Positions 23,767-31,773 of a DNA stretch of 64,000 bases are shown here, piece by piece; position 1 is the first letter of the stretch, and every line of letters begins with the position of its first letter. A model generated the notes under the pieces. It was not told where the DNA came from, did not search any database, and saw nothing but the letters and a program-made list of their open reading frames with translations. Origin of the DNA: Paenibacillus sp. FSL H8-0079 (GTDB lineage: Bacteria; Bacillota; Bacilli; Paenibacillales; Paenibacillaceae); the NCBI RefSeq assembly GCF_037991315.1, contig NZ_CP150300.1, positions 1,736,001-1,800,000 of the forward strand, written 5' to 3'. Made by a program: the position numbers and the translations under genes.

Positions 23767-24771
23767 ATGACAACAAATAATTATAATCCATTTGATAGCA
23801 TGAGCTTCTCTTCGGATGAATGTTTTTTATGCGGACAAATACTCACTGATAATGCTAGTGCTGAACATGTATTTCCTAAATGGTTACAAACTAAATATAA
23901 TTTGTGGAATCAAAAAATTTATTTACTCAATGGTACAGAAATTCCTTATAGACAATTAACAATTCCGTGTTGTAAAACATGCAATGGCACTTACTTGAGT
24001 GAATTAGAGAAAAAAATAGAGAAAGCATTAGAGAATGGTTACGAATCTTTTAAAGAGTTAGATGAATTATATATTTTTCAATGGGTATCTAAGCTTTTTT
24101 ATGGTCTTTTATTTAAGGAACTTTCGCTTGCAGCTGATCGAAGAAATCCAGAAGCAGGGAAAATTATGACCCCTGAAGTGCTTGAGAATTTTAGATTGAT
24201 TCACAAATTCCTACAGTCAGTGAGAACTCCTTATGATTTTTCGGAAGGAGTCCCTTGGTCGATATTTGTACTTGAAACTTTTGAATACGAAGATAGTAGG
24301 AGTTTTAATTACATCGATGGAATCACAACATTAACGTTTCACATAAAATTAAACGATGTTGCGATATTTGTTTTTTTACAAGACAACGGTATCCATAAAG
24401 AATTTCAAAATGATTATTTCGAACAATTTCGGGGAGAAAAATTACATTCCGTACAGCTCCATGAAATCATGGCTAAAGTAGCATATGGGTCAACACTAAT
24501 GAATAGAGTCCCTAAATTTATAATTATTGAACAAGAAGACTCAAATATGAGTTCTGTAATAAGCTTACCACTACAAGGCATGACAAATAAGCCTATTTTT
24601 GATCCTTGGATCGAAGAAGATTACTGTAGGGCATTAGAACATTTTTTACAAGGCTGGGGTATTCCTTACGAAAATCTTTATTATGGACCAGGAAAAGTCG
24701 CTACTTATTTATTTAATAAAGATGGTTCTTTTAAGAAATTTCATCCTGATGCAACGATCGCACCTACTTAA
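23767..24771 (+). CDS. HNH-endonuclease-like protein, cassette 7
   Basis: A 334-residue protein. Near the N-terminus it has CFLCGQ (~20-25), an AEHVFPKWL segment with the His that would sit in the first HNH strand, and CCKTCNGTYLSELE (~77-90). The two Cys pairs should bind zinc and the C-x2-C-N end is usual for HNH nucleases. The remaining ~240 residues are unrecognised and lack a signal peptide. Start ATG 23767 lies only 28 bases inside the cassette. HNH proteins of this layout occur in defence loci; the target here is unknown. Confidence 0.65.
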   Translation: MTTNNYNPFDSMSFSSDECFLCGQILTDNASAEHVFPKWLQTKYNLWNQKIYLLNGTEIPYRQLTIPCCKTCNGTYLSELEKKIEKALENGYESFKELDELYIFQWVSKLFYGLLFKELSLAADRRNPEAGKIMTPEVLENFRLIHKFLQSVRTPYDFSEGVPWSIFVLETFEYEDSRSFNYIDGITTLTFHIKLNDVAIFVFLQDNGIHKEFQNDYFEQFRGEKLHSVQLHEIMAKVAYGSTLMNRVPKFIIIEQEDSNMSSVISLPLQGMTNKPIFDPWIEEDYCRALEHFLQGWGIPYENLYYGPGKVATYLFNKDGSFKKFHPDATIAPT

Positions 24772-24808
24772 TACAAAATTTGAAGATTATTCAAAGATGA
24801 TGTAACGT

Positions 24809-24906
24809 CAGCTAACATAATATTCACGCTGCGGACATTCGTTCTGGGTCCGGCATTTGCCAGACACCCTACATGCGTCGGGTCGTGAATACAGGAACGT
24901 TATATG
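24809..24906 (+). repeat. attC7 (98 nt)
   Basis: R' CAGCTAAC (24809-24816) is the exact complement of the cassette 7 start GTTAGCTG; R'' is GTTATATG (24899-24906). Same three-hairpin body as attC1, with changes such as GGAC-attc-GTTC in the first hairpin. Confidence 0.85.
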
Positions 24907-25144
24907 AAATCACCTGAAATCCATGACTAATCAAAAGAGAAAATATGCTATGTCAGCATAGATAAATAGTAATTCTAAAAGTAATAATGAAAGAGATAAA
25001 CTTATAATTGAACCTGGGAATAGAATTGGAAAATTAAAATTGCGAATTTAAGGTTGTAGTCAAGGTGACAAGAGTTTGGTTGTAGGAGAGAAAGGCAATT
25101 AAGTAGGTCGTAGGATGAATTAGTATTAGGGAGTGAAGAGCTAA

Positions 25145-25996
25145 ATGCCAAGGCAAGAAACAAATATTGAAGAAATGGTCTCAAACATTATAAAACTTCG
25201 TGAAGACCTTTCTCCTTACTTGGTTCATTTAACAAGAGATTTCGAAGGAAATGAAGCCAAAGATAATCTAATTTCCATGCTTAATTCTGCAAAGATAGAA
25301 GCGAGAAATGTAGATCCCTACTTCAAATATCGTTTAAAACAAGAATTAAAAAAACACTTTAAAGTACTATCTTTAACAGAAACGCCTTTAAAGCAATTGC
25401 ATCATTTAACTAAAATTCCTTACAAGCGTAAGATAAATCTCAAACCCTACGGTATTGCATTTCCAAGAAGCGATCTTATTAACAAGAATGCTGCTCCAGT
25501 CTATTATATTTATAATGAGCAACAAAAAAACTTCTTTGATCATCTTTTAGAAAATTTTATAGAATCAATGCAAGTAGAAGGAACACAAATAGAGAATTCT
25601 GTATTCTTATCTGTCGGTCCCTTCCTAAAACGGATTTATGAAAGAGAAGATTTTCACTGGGAAAGAGAATGGAAAGTAAGGGGAGATCTTCTTTTTGATT
25701 TCGATAACATTGTTATTATTGTTCCTAGTTTAGCGTTGGCAAAAGAGATATATGAAAAAACGGGTTATAATCAAAATATAATTAATTTTTATTTGATGGA
25801 AGAAAATGAATGGCGATTCTTTATCCGTAGTGAATTTATAGGTAGGGATGATGGAACTTTCGTCTATCTAAATGAAGTGTACTCAATATATGAAGAGATA
25901 GAGGTAGAAGGGGAGTCAGAGTTTTCAATGAATACGATTGAGACAGTCTTTATTGAAGAAACCAAAGTTCCCAGAACAGAATTTTATAGTTGGTAA
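25145..25996 (+). CDS. AbiGi-like abortive-infection family protein, cassette 8
   Basis: A 283-residue protein. It contains LVHLTRDFEGNEAKDNLISM, a SLTETPLKQLHHL segment, YGIAFPRSDLINKNAAPVYY and a WEREWKVRGDLLF motif. This run is what I associate with the AbiGi family, the antitoxin half of the AbiG abortive-infection system, and with related ADP-ribosyltransferase-like folds. No AbiGii partner lies in the cassette. A 239-base leader with no other gene precedes it. The family call is from memory; a toxin or effector role is possible. Confidence 0.6.
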   Translation: MPRQETNIEEMVSNIIKLREDLSPYLVHLTRDFEGNEAKDNLISMLNSAKIEARNVDPYFKYRLKQELKKHFKVLSLTETPLKQLHHLTKIPYKRKINLKPYGIAFPRSDLINKNAAPVYYIYNEQQKNFFDHLLENFIESMQVEGTQIENSVFLSVGPFLKRIYEREDFHWEREWKVRGDLLFDFDNIVIIVPSLALAKEIYEKTGYNQNIINFYLMEENEWRFFIRSEFIGRDDGTFVYLNEVYSIYEEIEVEGESEFSMNTIETVFIEETKVPRTEFYSW

Positions 25997-26013
25997 GAAA
26001 ATACGGGTGATAT

Positions 26014-26111
26014 CATATAACATAATATTCACGCTGCGGGCATCCGCCCTTGGCCCGGCATACGCCGGACACTCAGCATGCGCTGAGTCGTGAATACAGG
26101 AACGTTATACA
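26014..26111 (+). repeat. attC8 (98 nt), last site of the array
   Basis: R' CATATAAC (26014-26021) is the exact complement of the cassette 8 start GTTATATG; R'' is GTTATACA (26104-26111). Third hairpin CTCAGC-atgc-GCTGAG shows two compensated changes against attC1 (CTCGAC/GTCGAG). Between here and 26495 I see only a terminator and no gene. Confidence 0.85.
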
Positions 26112-26296
26112 AAACCTCTAAACCAAACAAAACAAAACAAAAAGATACAACACATTTGAAAGTTGAGGATGAGATTAATGGAGGATCGAGTAGGAGCTTT
26201 TTAAAGCCTAGGTTGGAGGGGGGGAATCTTAACAGACCAGTGAATTTGCTGTGACTGTGAGGATGGATAGGAAGCTGAGAGTTGGTCTTATTATTG

Positions 26297-26325
26297 ACAC
26301 CGAAAGTTTATATCGGTGTTTTTTT
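26297..26325 (+). terminator. Rho-independent terminator
   Basis: ACACCGA/TCGGTGT stem with a 9-nt loop and seven T. It stands 186 bases behind the last attC and could end array transcription. Confidence 0.75.
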
Positions 26326-26495
26326 ATTTTTAATTCGATTGCCGCATTAAAGCAATCATAGTTTATCTTAAAATTTGGATTAGATAAAAATATTAGTATT
26401 AAACATCTGGTAGAGATAATCGCATTAAAATTGACTGTTCACGTCTAGTCTTAACAAGACATGGCGTAGTTTAGACCCATCAGAGAGGTGGATGT

Positions 26496-26681
26496 ATGAG
26501 CCGGTTGCTTGACGTATTGGAAGAGGAACGGCGCAAGCTTAATCAGCTTGGTGAGGCATCCTTGAAGCAAGCGATTCCGTTGTGGGAGAACCCTGAGGTT
26601 CAGGAACAGAGCCGAAGGGTGGACGAACTGGTGGCACGAGTTAGTGAACTGAGGGCAAAGCATAGTCGAGTGGTACGGTGA
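26496..26681 (+). CDS. Spo0E-like small protein
   Basis: A 61-residue helical protein behind GAGAGGTGG. The pair of helices LEEERRKLNQLG and NPEVQEQSRRVDELVARV follows the Spo0E/Rap-type aspartyl-phosphate phosphatase pattern, where SQxLD is usual; here it is SRRVD, so the canonical Gln and Leu are replaced. If functional it would dephosphorylate Spo0A and delay sporulation. It may instead be a small unknown helical protein. Confidence 0.45.
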   Translation: MSRLLDVLEEERRKLNQLGEASLKQAIPLWENPEVQEQSRRVDELVARVSELRAKHSRVVR

Positions 26682-26712
26682 TGAGTACGGTACATATAGG
26701 GGAGGAGAAGCA

Positions 26713-27015
26713 ATGAATTTTCCACCGTGGATGCAACGAGCGATTCAAGCAAGGCTGGATGAGGTGACTTCCCGGATCGAACATGATCCTGAACTGAGTA
26801 GAGTACGTGGGCGAACAGACGAAGCATTTGAAGTTTTGTTTGCAGGTAAGGATGTCGAGCAGACACCTGAATATATCGAGTGGGAGAATCGTTATATTGT
26901 CAGCAAAGGCATAGAAAATGAGCGGTTGTATATACAGGGACTACGAGATGGCATTGAGCTCACAGTATCCTTGCTGGGTCAGTCGATGCCAGAGGAGACC
27001 GAGACAGAGGCTTGA
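26713..27015 (+). CDS. Hypothetical protein
   Basis: A 100-residue acidic helical protein behind GGGGAGGAG, 31 bases after the Spo0E-like gene, so the two are likely co-transcribed and end at the terminator at 27071. Starts with NFPPWMQRAIQARLDEV. No known domain recognised. Confidence 0.55.
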   Translation: MNFPPWMQRAIQARLDEVTSRIEHDPELSRVRGRTDEAFEVLFAGKDVEQTPEYIEWENRYIVSKGIENERLYIQGLRDGIELTVSLLGQSMPEETETEA

Positions 27016-27070
27016 TCCACTAAGGCGAACCCATAAGTCAGGGGAAGCAGCATTGATCTTAACTCAATAA

Positions 27071-27111
27071 CCGGAGCCGAAGCGTGAATCTATTGCTTCG
27101 GCTCCGGTTTT
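27071..27111 (+). terminator. Rho-independent terminator
   Basis: Perfect 13-bp stem CCGGAGCCGAAGC/GCTTCGGCTCCGG with TTTT after it. Confidence 0.85.
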
Positions 27112-27206
27112 AATGCTCTACTTTTCCAAATTCTAAATTAAGGAAAGGAGGGCTTTGAGTATGTGTTAAGCTTAAACAAACAAAGGCAGAAGTGAGGTAT
27201 GGTTAT

Positions 27207-27806
27207 ATGAAAAAAAATTCTAAATACTTAATCCTGCTTTTTATGTTTATTTTGATTGTGTTTATTCTGCTTTTTTTAAATACCAATAAAAATGAAGCCA
27301 ATGAGCCAGTGGTTAATGGCAAAATCATTCACGTCAAAAACTTTGATCTGGATGCCAAATCAACGAATTTAAAGACAATGACAGAAGGATCGATATTCGT
27401 TGAAGGTGAGCAGGAGCATATTGATCATATCAAAATAGTAGCACATGTAAAGATTGACCCCGCTGACTGAGGTGGTGTTGCATTTTATATCCCTGATCAA
27501 TGGAGTGTCTCCAGCATCACCAGCAGTTATCCTGAACATCAATCGAAGTTAAAGTCTGCTGAGTATGTATCCACCTGGATGAATTCTTCTGATGACTCTT
27601 CATGGCGCACAATGATTGAAATTGGGAGAGAACGAAATTACATAGCAAATGGCGGAGGTACTGGAACGATTGTGATCGAATTAAGTCCAGATAAAAAGGG
27701 TGAGTCCCCCTCTAATTCATTAAAAATTGGTATTGAGGTCGGGTCAGAAGATAAAGCTAAAAAAAGAGTTATGGGTACAGATTCTGTTGAAGTTCATGTA
27801 TTTTAA
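27207..27806 (+). pseudogene. Membrane-anchored protein gene interrupted by TGA
   Basis: One frame from ATG 27207 to the stop at 27806 is interrupted only by TGA at 27468-27470. The first part encodes a signal anchor (ILLFMFILIVFILLF) and an extracytoplasmic start. The part after the TGA continues in register with GGVAFYIPDQWSVSS and ends in SVEVHVF. A single nonsense mutation in a ~200-residue extracytoplasmic protein is the simplest reading. Family not recognised. Confidence 0.6.
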
Positions 27807-27831
27807 AGTGCCGGGTTAACTAGATATAGAA

Positions 27832-27877
27832 AACAAGCCGAAGCGATGGCAATGCACGCTTCGGCTTGTTTTTTTAT
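27832..27877. terminator. Bidirectional terminator
   Basis: Perfect 14-bp stem AACAAGCCGAAGCG/CGCTTCGGCTTGTT between the + strand pseudogene and the - strand solute-binding protein gene. Confidence 0.85.
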
Positions 27878-27911
27878 TCTTTTATTTTACCCAGTGTTAC
27901 TTCTTTAATTC

Positions 27912-29594
27912 TTACTTACCACTCACAGACTTAAACCATTCATTCACTTCTTGCGTGATTTGATCTCCGCCATTGGATTTCCAGTTGGCGACGAATTGGT
28001 CAAAGGCATCAACTGGCAGTTTGCCGTAGATGATTTTGTTGAAGGTTTCCATCTCGGACTGGCGGAGCAGGTTCCATTTGGATACCATGGTTGGTGTTGC
28101 AGCGCCAGTAAAGTAGTTTTGTTTACGAATGTCGATTTGCGACATTACGACTTTACCTGCATACCAGTTTTCCGGTTTGCGGAACTCGGCCATTTGTTTC
28201 TCGTAAGGCGTTTCGGGCTTCTCGCCGTCAGCCAGCTTCACGAGGGTTTTCATGAACAGATCCGGGATACGGGCTGGCCCTGTCAGGAACGGGAACTCGT
28301 TGGAGAAGTCTTTGATCTTCTCTTTGTCACTGGTTGGTTTGCCGTCTACGATATCCCAGTCGTAACCTTTGGCAAAGCCGTATTCATACTCACTGCCCGC
28401 AGCCGGGTTAGCCAGGTTATCGAGCAAGTAGTTGTAGTACAGGAAGATGGCTTCTGGATGCTTCGCATCCTTGTTGATCATGATACTTGCGTTGACACCA
28501 GAGTTCTGCCACTTCGTACCGATCTTGCCGTCTGGGCCAGCAGGAACAGGGTAAGCTTTATATTTTGAGCCAGGTACGTTCTTCAGCAGGTCAGGTGCAG
28601 GCCAGTCCGGTACCCAGTTTGCGCCAGGCAGAATGCCCGCTTTGCCAGCTGTCCAGCTTTCAGCGGATTTGCCTTCGTCCCACAGAGCGGAGTCAGCGTG
28701 GATATAACCTTTATCCATCCATTCAGCCAGCTTGGCAAGGGCTTGTTTGGCACCCGGGTTAACGGAGCCGTACTCGAGGTTGCCGTTCGCGTCTTTGTTC
28801 CATTGCTCCTCGATTGTGCCGTATGCACCGAACAACCAGTCGAGCTGACCCATCCAGGTGTTGGTGTTATTTTTCAGCGAGATCGCCAACGGGAATACTT
28901 TGTCTGGAGACAGACCGTCCGGGTTCTCGTTTTTGAATTTGTCCATGATGTTCTCAAGGTCTGCGATGGTTTTCGGAGCTTCCAGGTTCAGCTTCTCCAT
29001 CCAGTCCTCGCGGAGCCAGAGCAGTGTGTCGTCGTTATCGGTGTACTCCATGATCGGCATGTTGTATTTCTTGCCGTCCTTGGTGAACGGATACCACAGT
29101 TCAGGATGTGCTGCTGCGTGATCTTTCAGGGTCTGACTCGCGTACTTGTCGAACAACTCATCGATCGCGATGAATTGACCGGAGTCGATCAGCTGATTAG
29201 TCAGTACCGCATTGGTGGGTACGGATACAAAATCAGGCAGCTTTTCGCCAGAGGCGATAGCTAGTTGCAGCTTTTGTCTGTATTGATCGTCATTTGCCGG
29301 ATACCAAGTATCTTTATGCTTCATACCCAGCGTTTCGAGCATCCAGCGATCGTGCACGTTATTTTCTTTGGTATCTCCTTGCACGTATTTCTTCGGCATC
29401 AATACCGAACTGAACTCGATGGGTGGGTCATATTTTCCTTTGGCAAAAGCAGCTTCTGCTTCCGCTGAGCCGACAGTTCCCGGCGTATTATCGCTACCAT
29501 TGTCACTGGCTGTCTCGCCACTGCCGCACGCAGTGATCGTGATGAGCGCGATAACCATGAGCAGTGACCACCATGTTTTTTTGAATTTGATCAT
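27912..29594 (-). CDS. Carbohydrate ABC transporter solute-binding lipoprotein (LplA-like)
   Basis: A 560-residue protein. The signal peptide has lipobox ITAC (Cys ~23), followed by a large family 1-type extracellular solute-binding domain with many Trp and Tyr residues likely to stack on sugar rings. The length matches LplA and related large Paenibacillus/Bacillus binding proteins. It is transcribed toward the left, downstream of the YesN/YesM genes on the same strand. The matching permeases are encoded divergently at 33.8-35.6 kb. No ATPase gene is present, so a shared MsmX-type ATPase is likely. The sugar is not evident. Confidence 0.85.
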   Translation of the reverse strand: MIKFKKTWWSLLMVIALITITACGSGETASDNGSDNTPGTVGSAEAEAAFAKGKYDPPIEFSSVLMPKKYVQGDTKENNVHDRWMLETLGMKHKDTWYPANDDQYRQKLQLAIASGEKLPDFVSVPTNAVLTNQLIDSGQFIAIDELFDKYASQTLKDHAAAHPELWYPFTKDGKKYNMPIMEYTDNDDTLLWLREDWMEKLNLEAPKTIADLENIMDKFKNENPDGLSPDKVFPLAISLKNNTNTWMGQLDWLFGAYGTIEEQWNKDANGNLEYGSVNPGAKQALAKLAEWMDKGYIHADSALWDEGKSAESWTAGKAGILPGANWVPDWPAPDLLKNVPGSKYKAYPVPAGPDGKIGTKWQNSGVNASIMINKDAKHPEAIFLYYNYLLDNLANPAAGSEYEYGFAKGYDWDIVDGKPTSDKEKIKDFSNEFPFLTGPARIPDLFMKTLVKLADGEKPETPYEKQMAEFRKPENWYAGKVVMSQIDIRKQNYFTGAATPTMVSKWNLLRQSEMETFNKIIYGKLPVDAFDQFVANWKSNGGDQITQEVNEWFKSVSGK

Positions 29595-29749
29595 TGTTCA
29601 ATCCCCCTACGGTGTATGATCTTTACAATGTAACTGTACCAATTTGGGCGGGAGGGCATCTATATGAGTTTGTTAGTTTCGATAGGACTCTATTAGTGAA
29701 TGTTCAAATGAAGTTCAAAAAATTCGGTTTTCAGTACCGAGAAGATGGG

Positions 29750-29915
29750 ATAAAGCTAGAAATGGAGTAGCGGAGCGTAGGAAAACTACGTGAGCAACTA
29801 CAATGTTTCCAAAGGAAACATACTTCGTAAGCCTCGCGCTTATTTCGGCTGAATTCCATATTCGATGCTGATGATGCCGTGAGGCATCCTTCGTAATCAA
29901 AAGCGGATTTTTTGA
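29750..29915. repeat. Structured intergenic element, possible dispersed repeat
   Basis: The intergenic space between the binding protein and its regulator is GC-richer than other spacers and contains the perfect palindrome ATGTTTCCAAAGGAAACAT (29803-29821) and other short inverted pairs. I recall similar sequences in Paenibacillus intergenic regions, but cannot confirm copies elsewhere. No gene is visible in it. Confidence 0.35.
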
Positions 29916-29930
29916 ACAACCTCTAAGATG

Positions 29931-31541
29931 TTATTTATGCTGGTCTCTGTATTCTTGCGGCGTAACGCCGAATTGACGCTTGAACACTTTGATAAAATAA
30001 GCCGGGTCCATATAACCAATCTCCATGCTGATTTCATACACCTTTTTGGTGGTCGTGACCAGCTTGTGACAGGCCCGATCCATGCGCAGGCGCGAGATAT
30101 AATCACTGATGCCTTCGCCGGTTTCTATCTTATAGATCTTGGACAAATGGGTCGGGTGCAGATTGACATGGTCAGCGAGCACACGCAAAGACACATCCAG
30201 ATGCAGATTCTTATCTGTAAAATCCTGAATCTTCTTCACATACTCGGAACGGATGTCCTTGATCTCGTTGGACGTGCCTTCCTTGAGTTTGCCAAGCACA
30301 CTGAGCGACCATTTACGCAGTTTGCTGATGGTAGCGAAAACTTCCCCACTTTGCAAATCCTCGACATCATTGCCCATTAAAGTGGTCAGAGTCAGTTTGT
30401 TCCGGTGGGCAATATTGGTGAATGAAGCCGTAATAAGAAATCCTGCCTCCATGCAGTGCTCCCATGATTCCGACCATTTCTCATCCAGCTCTGCGCAGAC
30501 CGCGCGTATTTTCTCTTCCGCTGCATCCCACTGTCCGCTCTCTAGCAAACTTATAAAGGTGGGCGGGGTATACAGTACATCCAAGGGACCTTGTGCCGCA
30601 GGTGTCTCGACATCGCTGACACGCATGACAAATTCGCGTTCGTCGCCGACGATCTGCCGGAAATAGGCGGAAGCCTGACGGAAACGATCGTAAAGCTGAT
30701 CCGGAAAGGTGAACCACTCAGTGATAACGATGGAGAGGGAGCCTTTCAGAAACTGTTTTACTTTGGATTGAAGCTGAATGGACAGCTTCTCCAGAATGGT
30801 TTCTTTGCCAATATCGCCTTTCCGTTTTTTCAACTGAAGTAAAAACACCAGATATCCGTGCTCCTCCTTGACGCCCCACACTTCCATAAACTCACCCATA
30901 ATCTCTTCCGCCATATTGATGATTGCATATTCGATCAGGGTCTGATCATTGCTGTCATAGTGTCCGAATTCTTCTTCCAAACGAACCAACATTAATGCGG
31001 CATCTCCGGTATGAAAGGGCAGATCGTAATTGGCGAGTTTCCGCTCCCATTCGGCAGCGGCGATTCGTTGTCCCTGTAAAGCCCCTAGAAGCAGTCGTCC
31101 CCGCAAATGGGGGAGATTCTCTCGCAACGTAAACTGCGTTCGTGTCAGTGAACTGACAAGTTCCCATTCGTTGTTCAATTGATCGATGGCCTTCTGAACA
31201 GCACCCATTAATTCATCGTCAGTAGGCGGCTTCAGCAGATAGTCCACGGCTTCGAACTGGATGGCTTTTTTGGCGTAATCGAATTCGGAATACCCGGATA
31301 ACAGAATACATTTTATTTTTTTGTCCCGGATGCGGATGCGTTCGATCAGTTCTATGCCTGTCATTTCGGGCATCTGGATGTCCGAGATCACGATATCGAT
31401 GGGGTGGGTGTCGATCATTTGTAGTGCTTCGTGTGCTGAGTATGCTTTATGCACATGTTCGATCCCCAGCGTACGCCAGGGCTTGGTCATGGACAGGTTA
31501 TCGACCCAGTGTGCTTCATCGTCTACGATCATCATTTGCAT
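29931..31541 (-). CDS. YesN-like response regulator, AraC-type output
   Basis: A 536-residue protein. The N-terminal receiver domain has the phospho-acceptor Asp in IDIVISDIQMPEMTG (~54) and the conserved Lys in LKPPTD. A long linker (~130-430) is followed by an AraC/XylS helix-turn-helix pair ending in GYMDPAYFIKVFKRQFGVTP. It partners the sensor kinase encoded 230 bases upstream and probably activates the neighbouring sugar transporter genes. Confidence 0.9.
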   Translation of the reverse strand: MQMMIVDDEAHWVDNLSMTKPWRTLGIEHVHKAYSAHEALQMIDTHPIDIVISDIQMPEMTGIELIERIRIRDKKIKCILLSGYSEFDYAKKAIQFEAVDYLLKPPTDDELMGAVQKAIDQLNNEWELVSSLTRTQFTLRENLPHLRGRLLLGALQGQRIAAAEWERKLANYDLPFHTGDAALMLVRLEEEFGHYDSNDQTLIEYAIINMAEEIMGEFMEVWGVKEEHGYLVFLLQLKKRKGDIGKETILEKLSIQLQSKVKQFLKGSLSIVITEWFTFPDQLYDRFRQASAYFRQIVGDEREFVMRVSDVETPAAQGPLDVLYTPPTFISLLESGQWDAAEEKIRAVCAELDEKWSESWEHCMEAGFLITASFTNIAHRNKLTLTTLMGNDVEDLQSGEVFATISKLRKWSLSVLGKLKEGTSNEIKDIRSEYVKKIQDFTDKNLHLDVSLRVLADHVNLHPTHLSKIYKIETGEGISDYISRLRMDRACHKLVTTTKKVYEISMEIGYMDPAYFIKVFKRQFGVTPQEYRDQHK

Positions 31542-31773
31542 GGTGTATTGTCTCCCTTGGTGGTTGAACTAAGGCATATTTACACTTGCCACTCCGATGA
31601 CAGAACAACCTTCCGATCGCTGTTCAAGCCCCATTTTCTGACTTAATTGATATAAGGTTAAAATGGTGCTTGAAAGGCGAACGCTTTGCTTCTTCAGGTT
31701 TTTTCTGTCCTCTACGTTCACGTGTAAATGGTTCGTTCAAAATCAAATAGTCAACTTATCGTTAGTATCGAAA

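Larger units (their letters stand above)
16694..26111 (+). mobile_element. Integron-like cassette array with truncated integrase
   Basis: The unit comprises an integrase 3' fragment, an attI-like site, eight cassettes and eight attC-like sites, with all genes in one direction. Boxes at cassette starts (GTTATATG 17043, GTTAGATG 17903, GTTATATG 18577, GTTATCGG 19322, GTTATCTG 20119, ATTATCGG 21263, GTTAGCTG 23732, GTTATATG 24899) are reverse complements of the boxes that end the same cassettes (17813, 18415, 19158, 20001, 21155, 23560, 24809, 26014): six perfect, two with one mismatch. This is the footprint of IntI-type cassette circles. With the integrase broken, the array is probably fixed unless an enzyme acts in trans. 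Confidence 0.85.

Noticed and set aside
17813..26111. The repeated GC-rich elements between genes could be taken for a CRISPR array or REP repeats
   Set aside because: Spacing is 0.5-2.3 kb with full genes between them, and the boxes at either end of each gene correspond to each other. That fits attC sites, not CRISPR repeats or random REP elements.
28698..29264. Long + strand ORFs opposite the sugar-binding protein and two-component genes
   Set aside because: They are antisense shadows of well-supported genes with strong domain matches.
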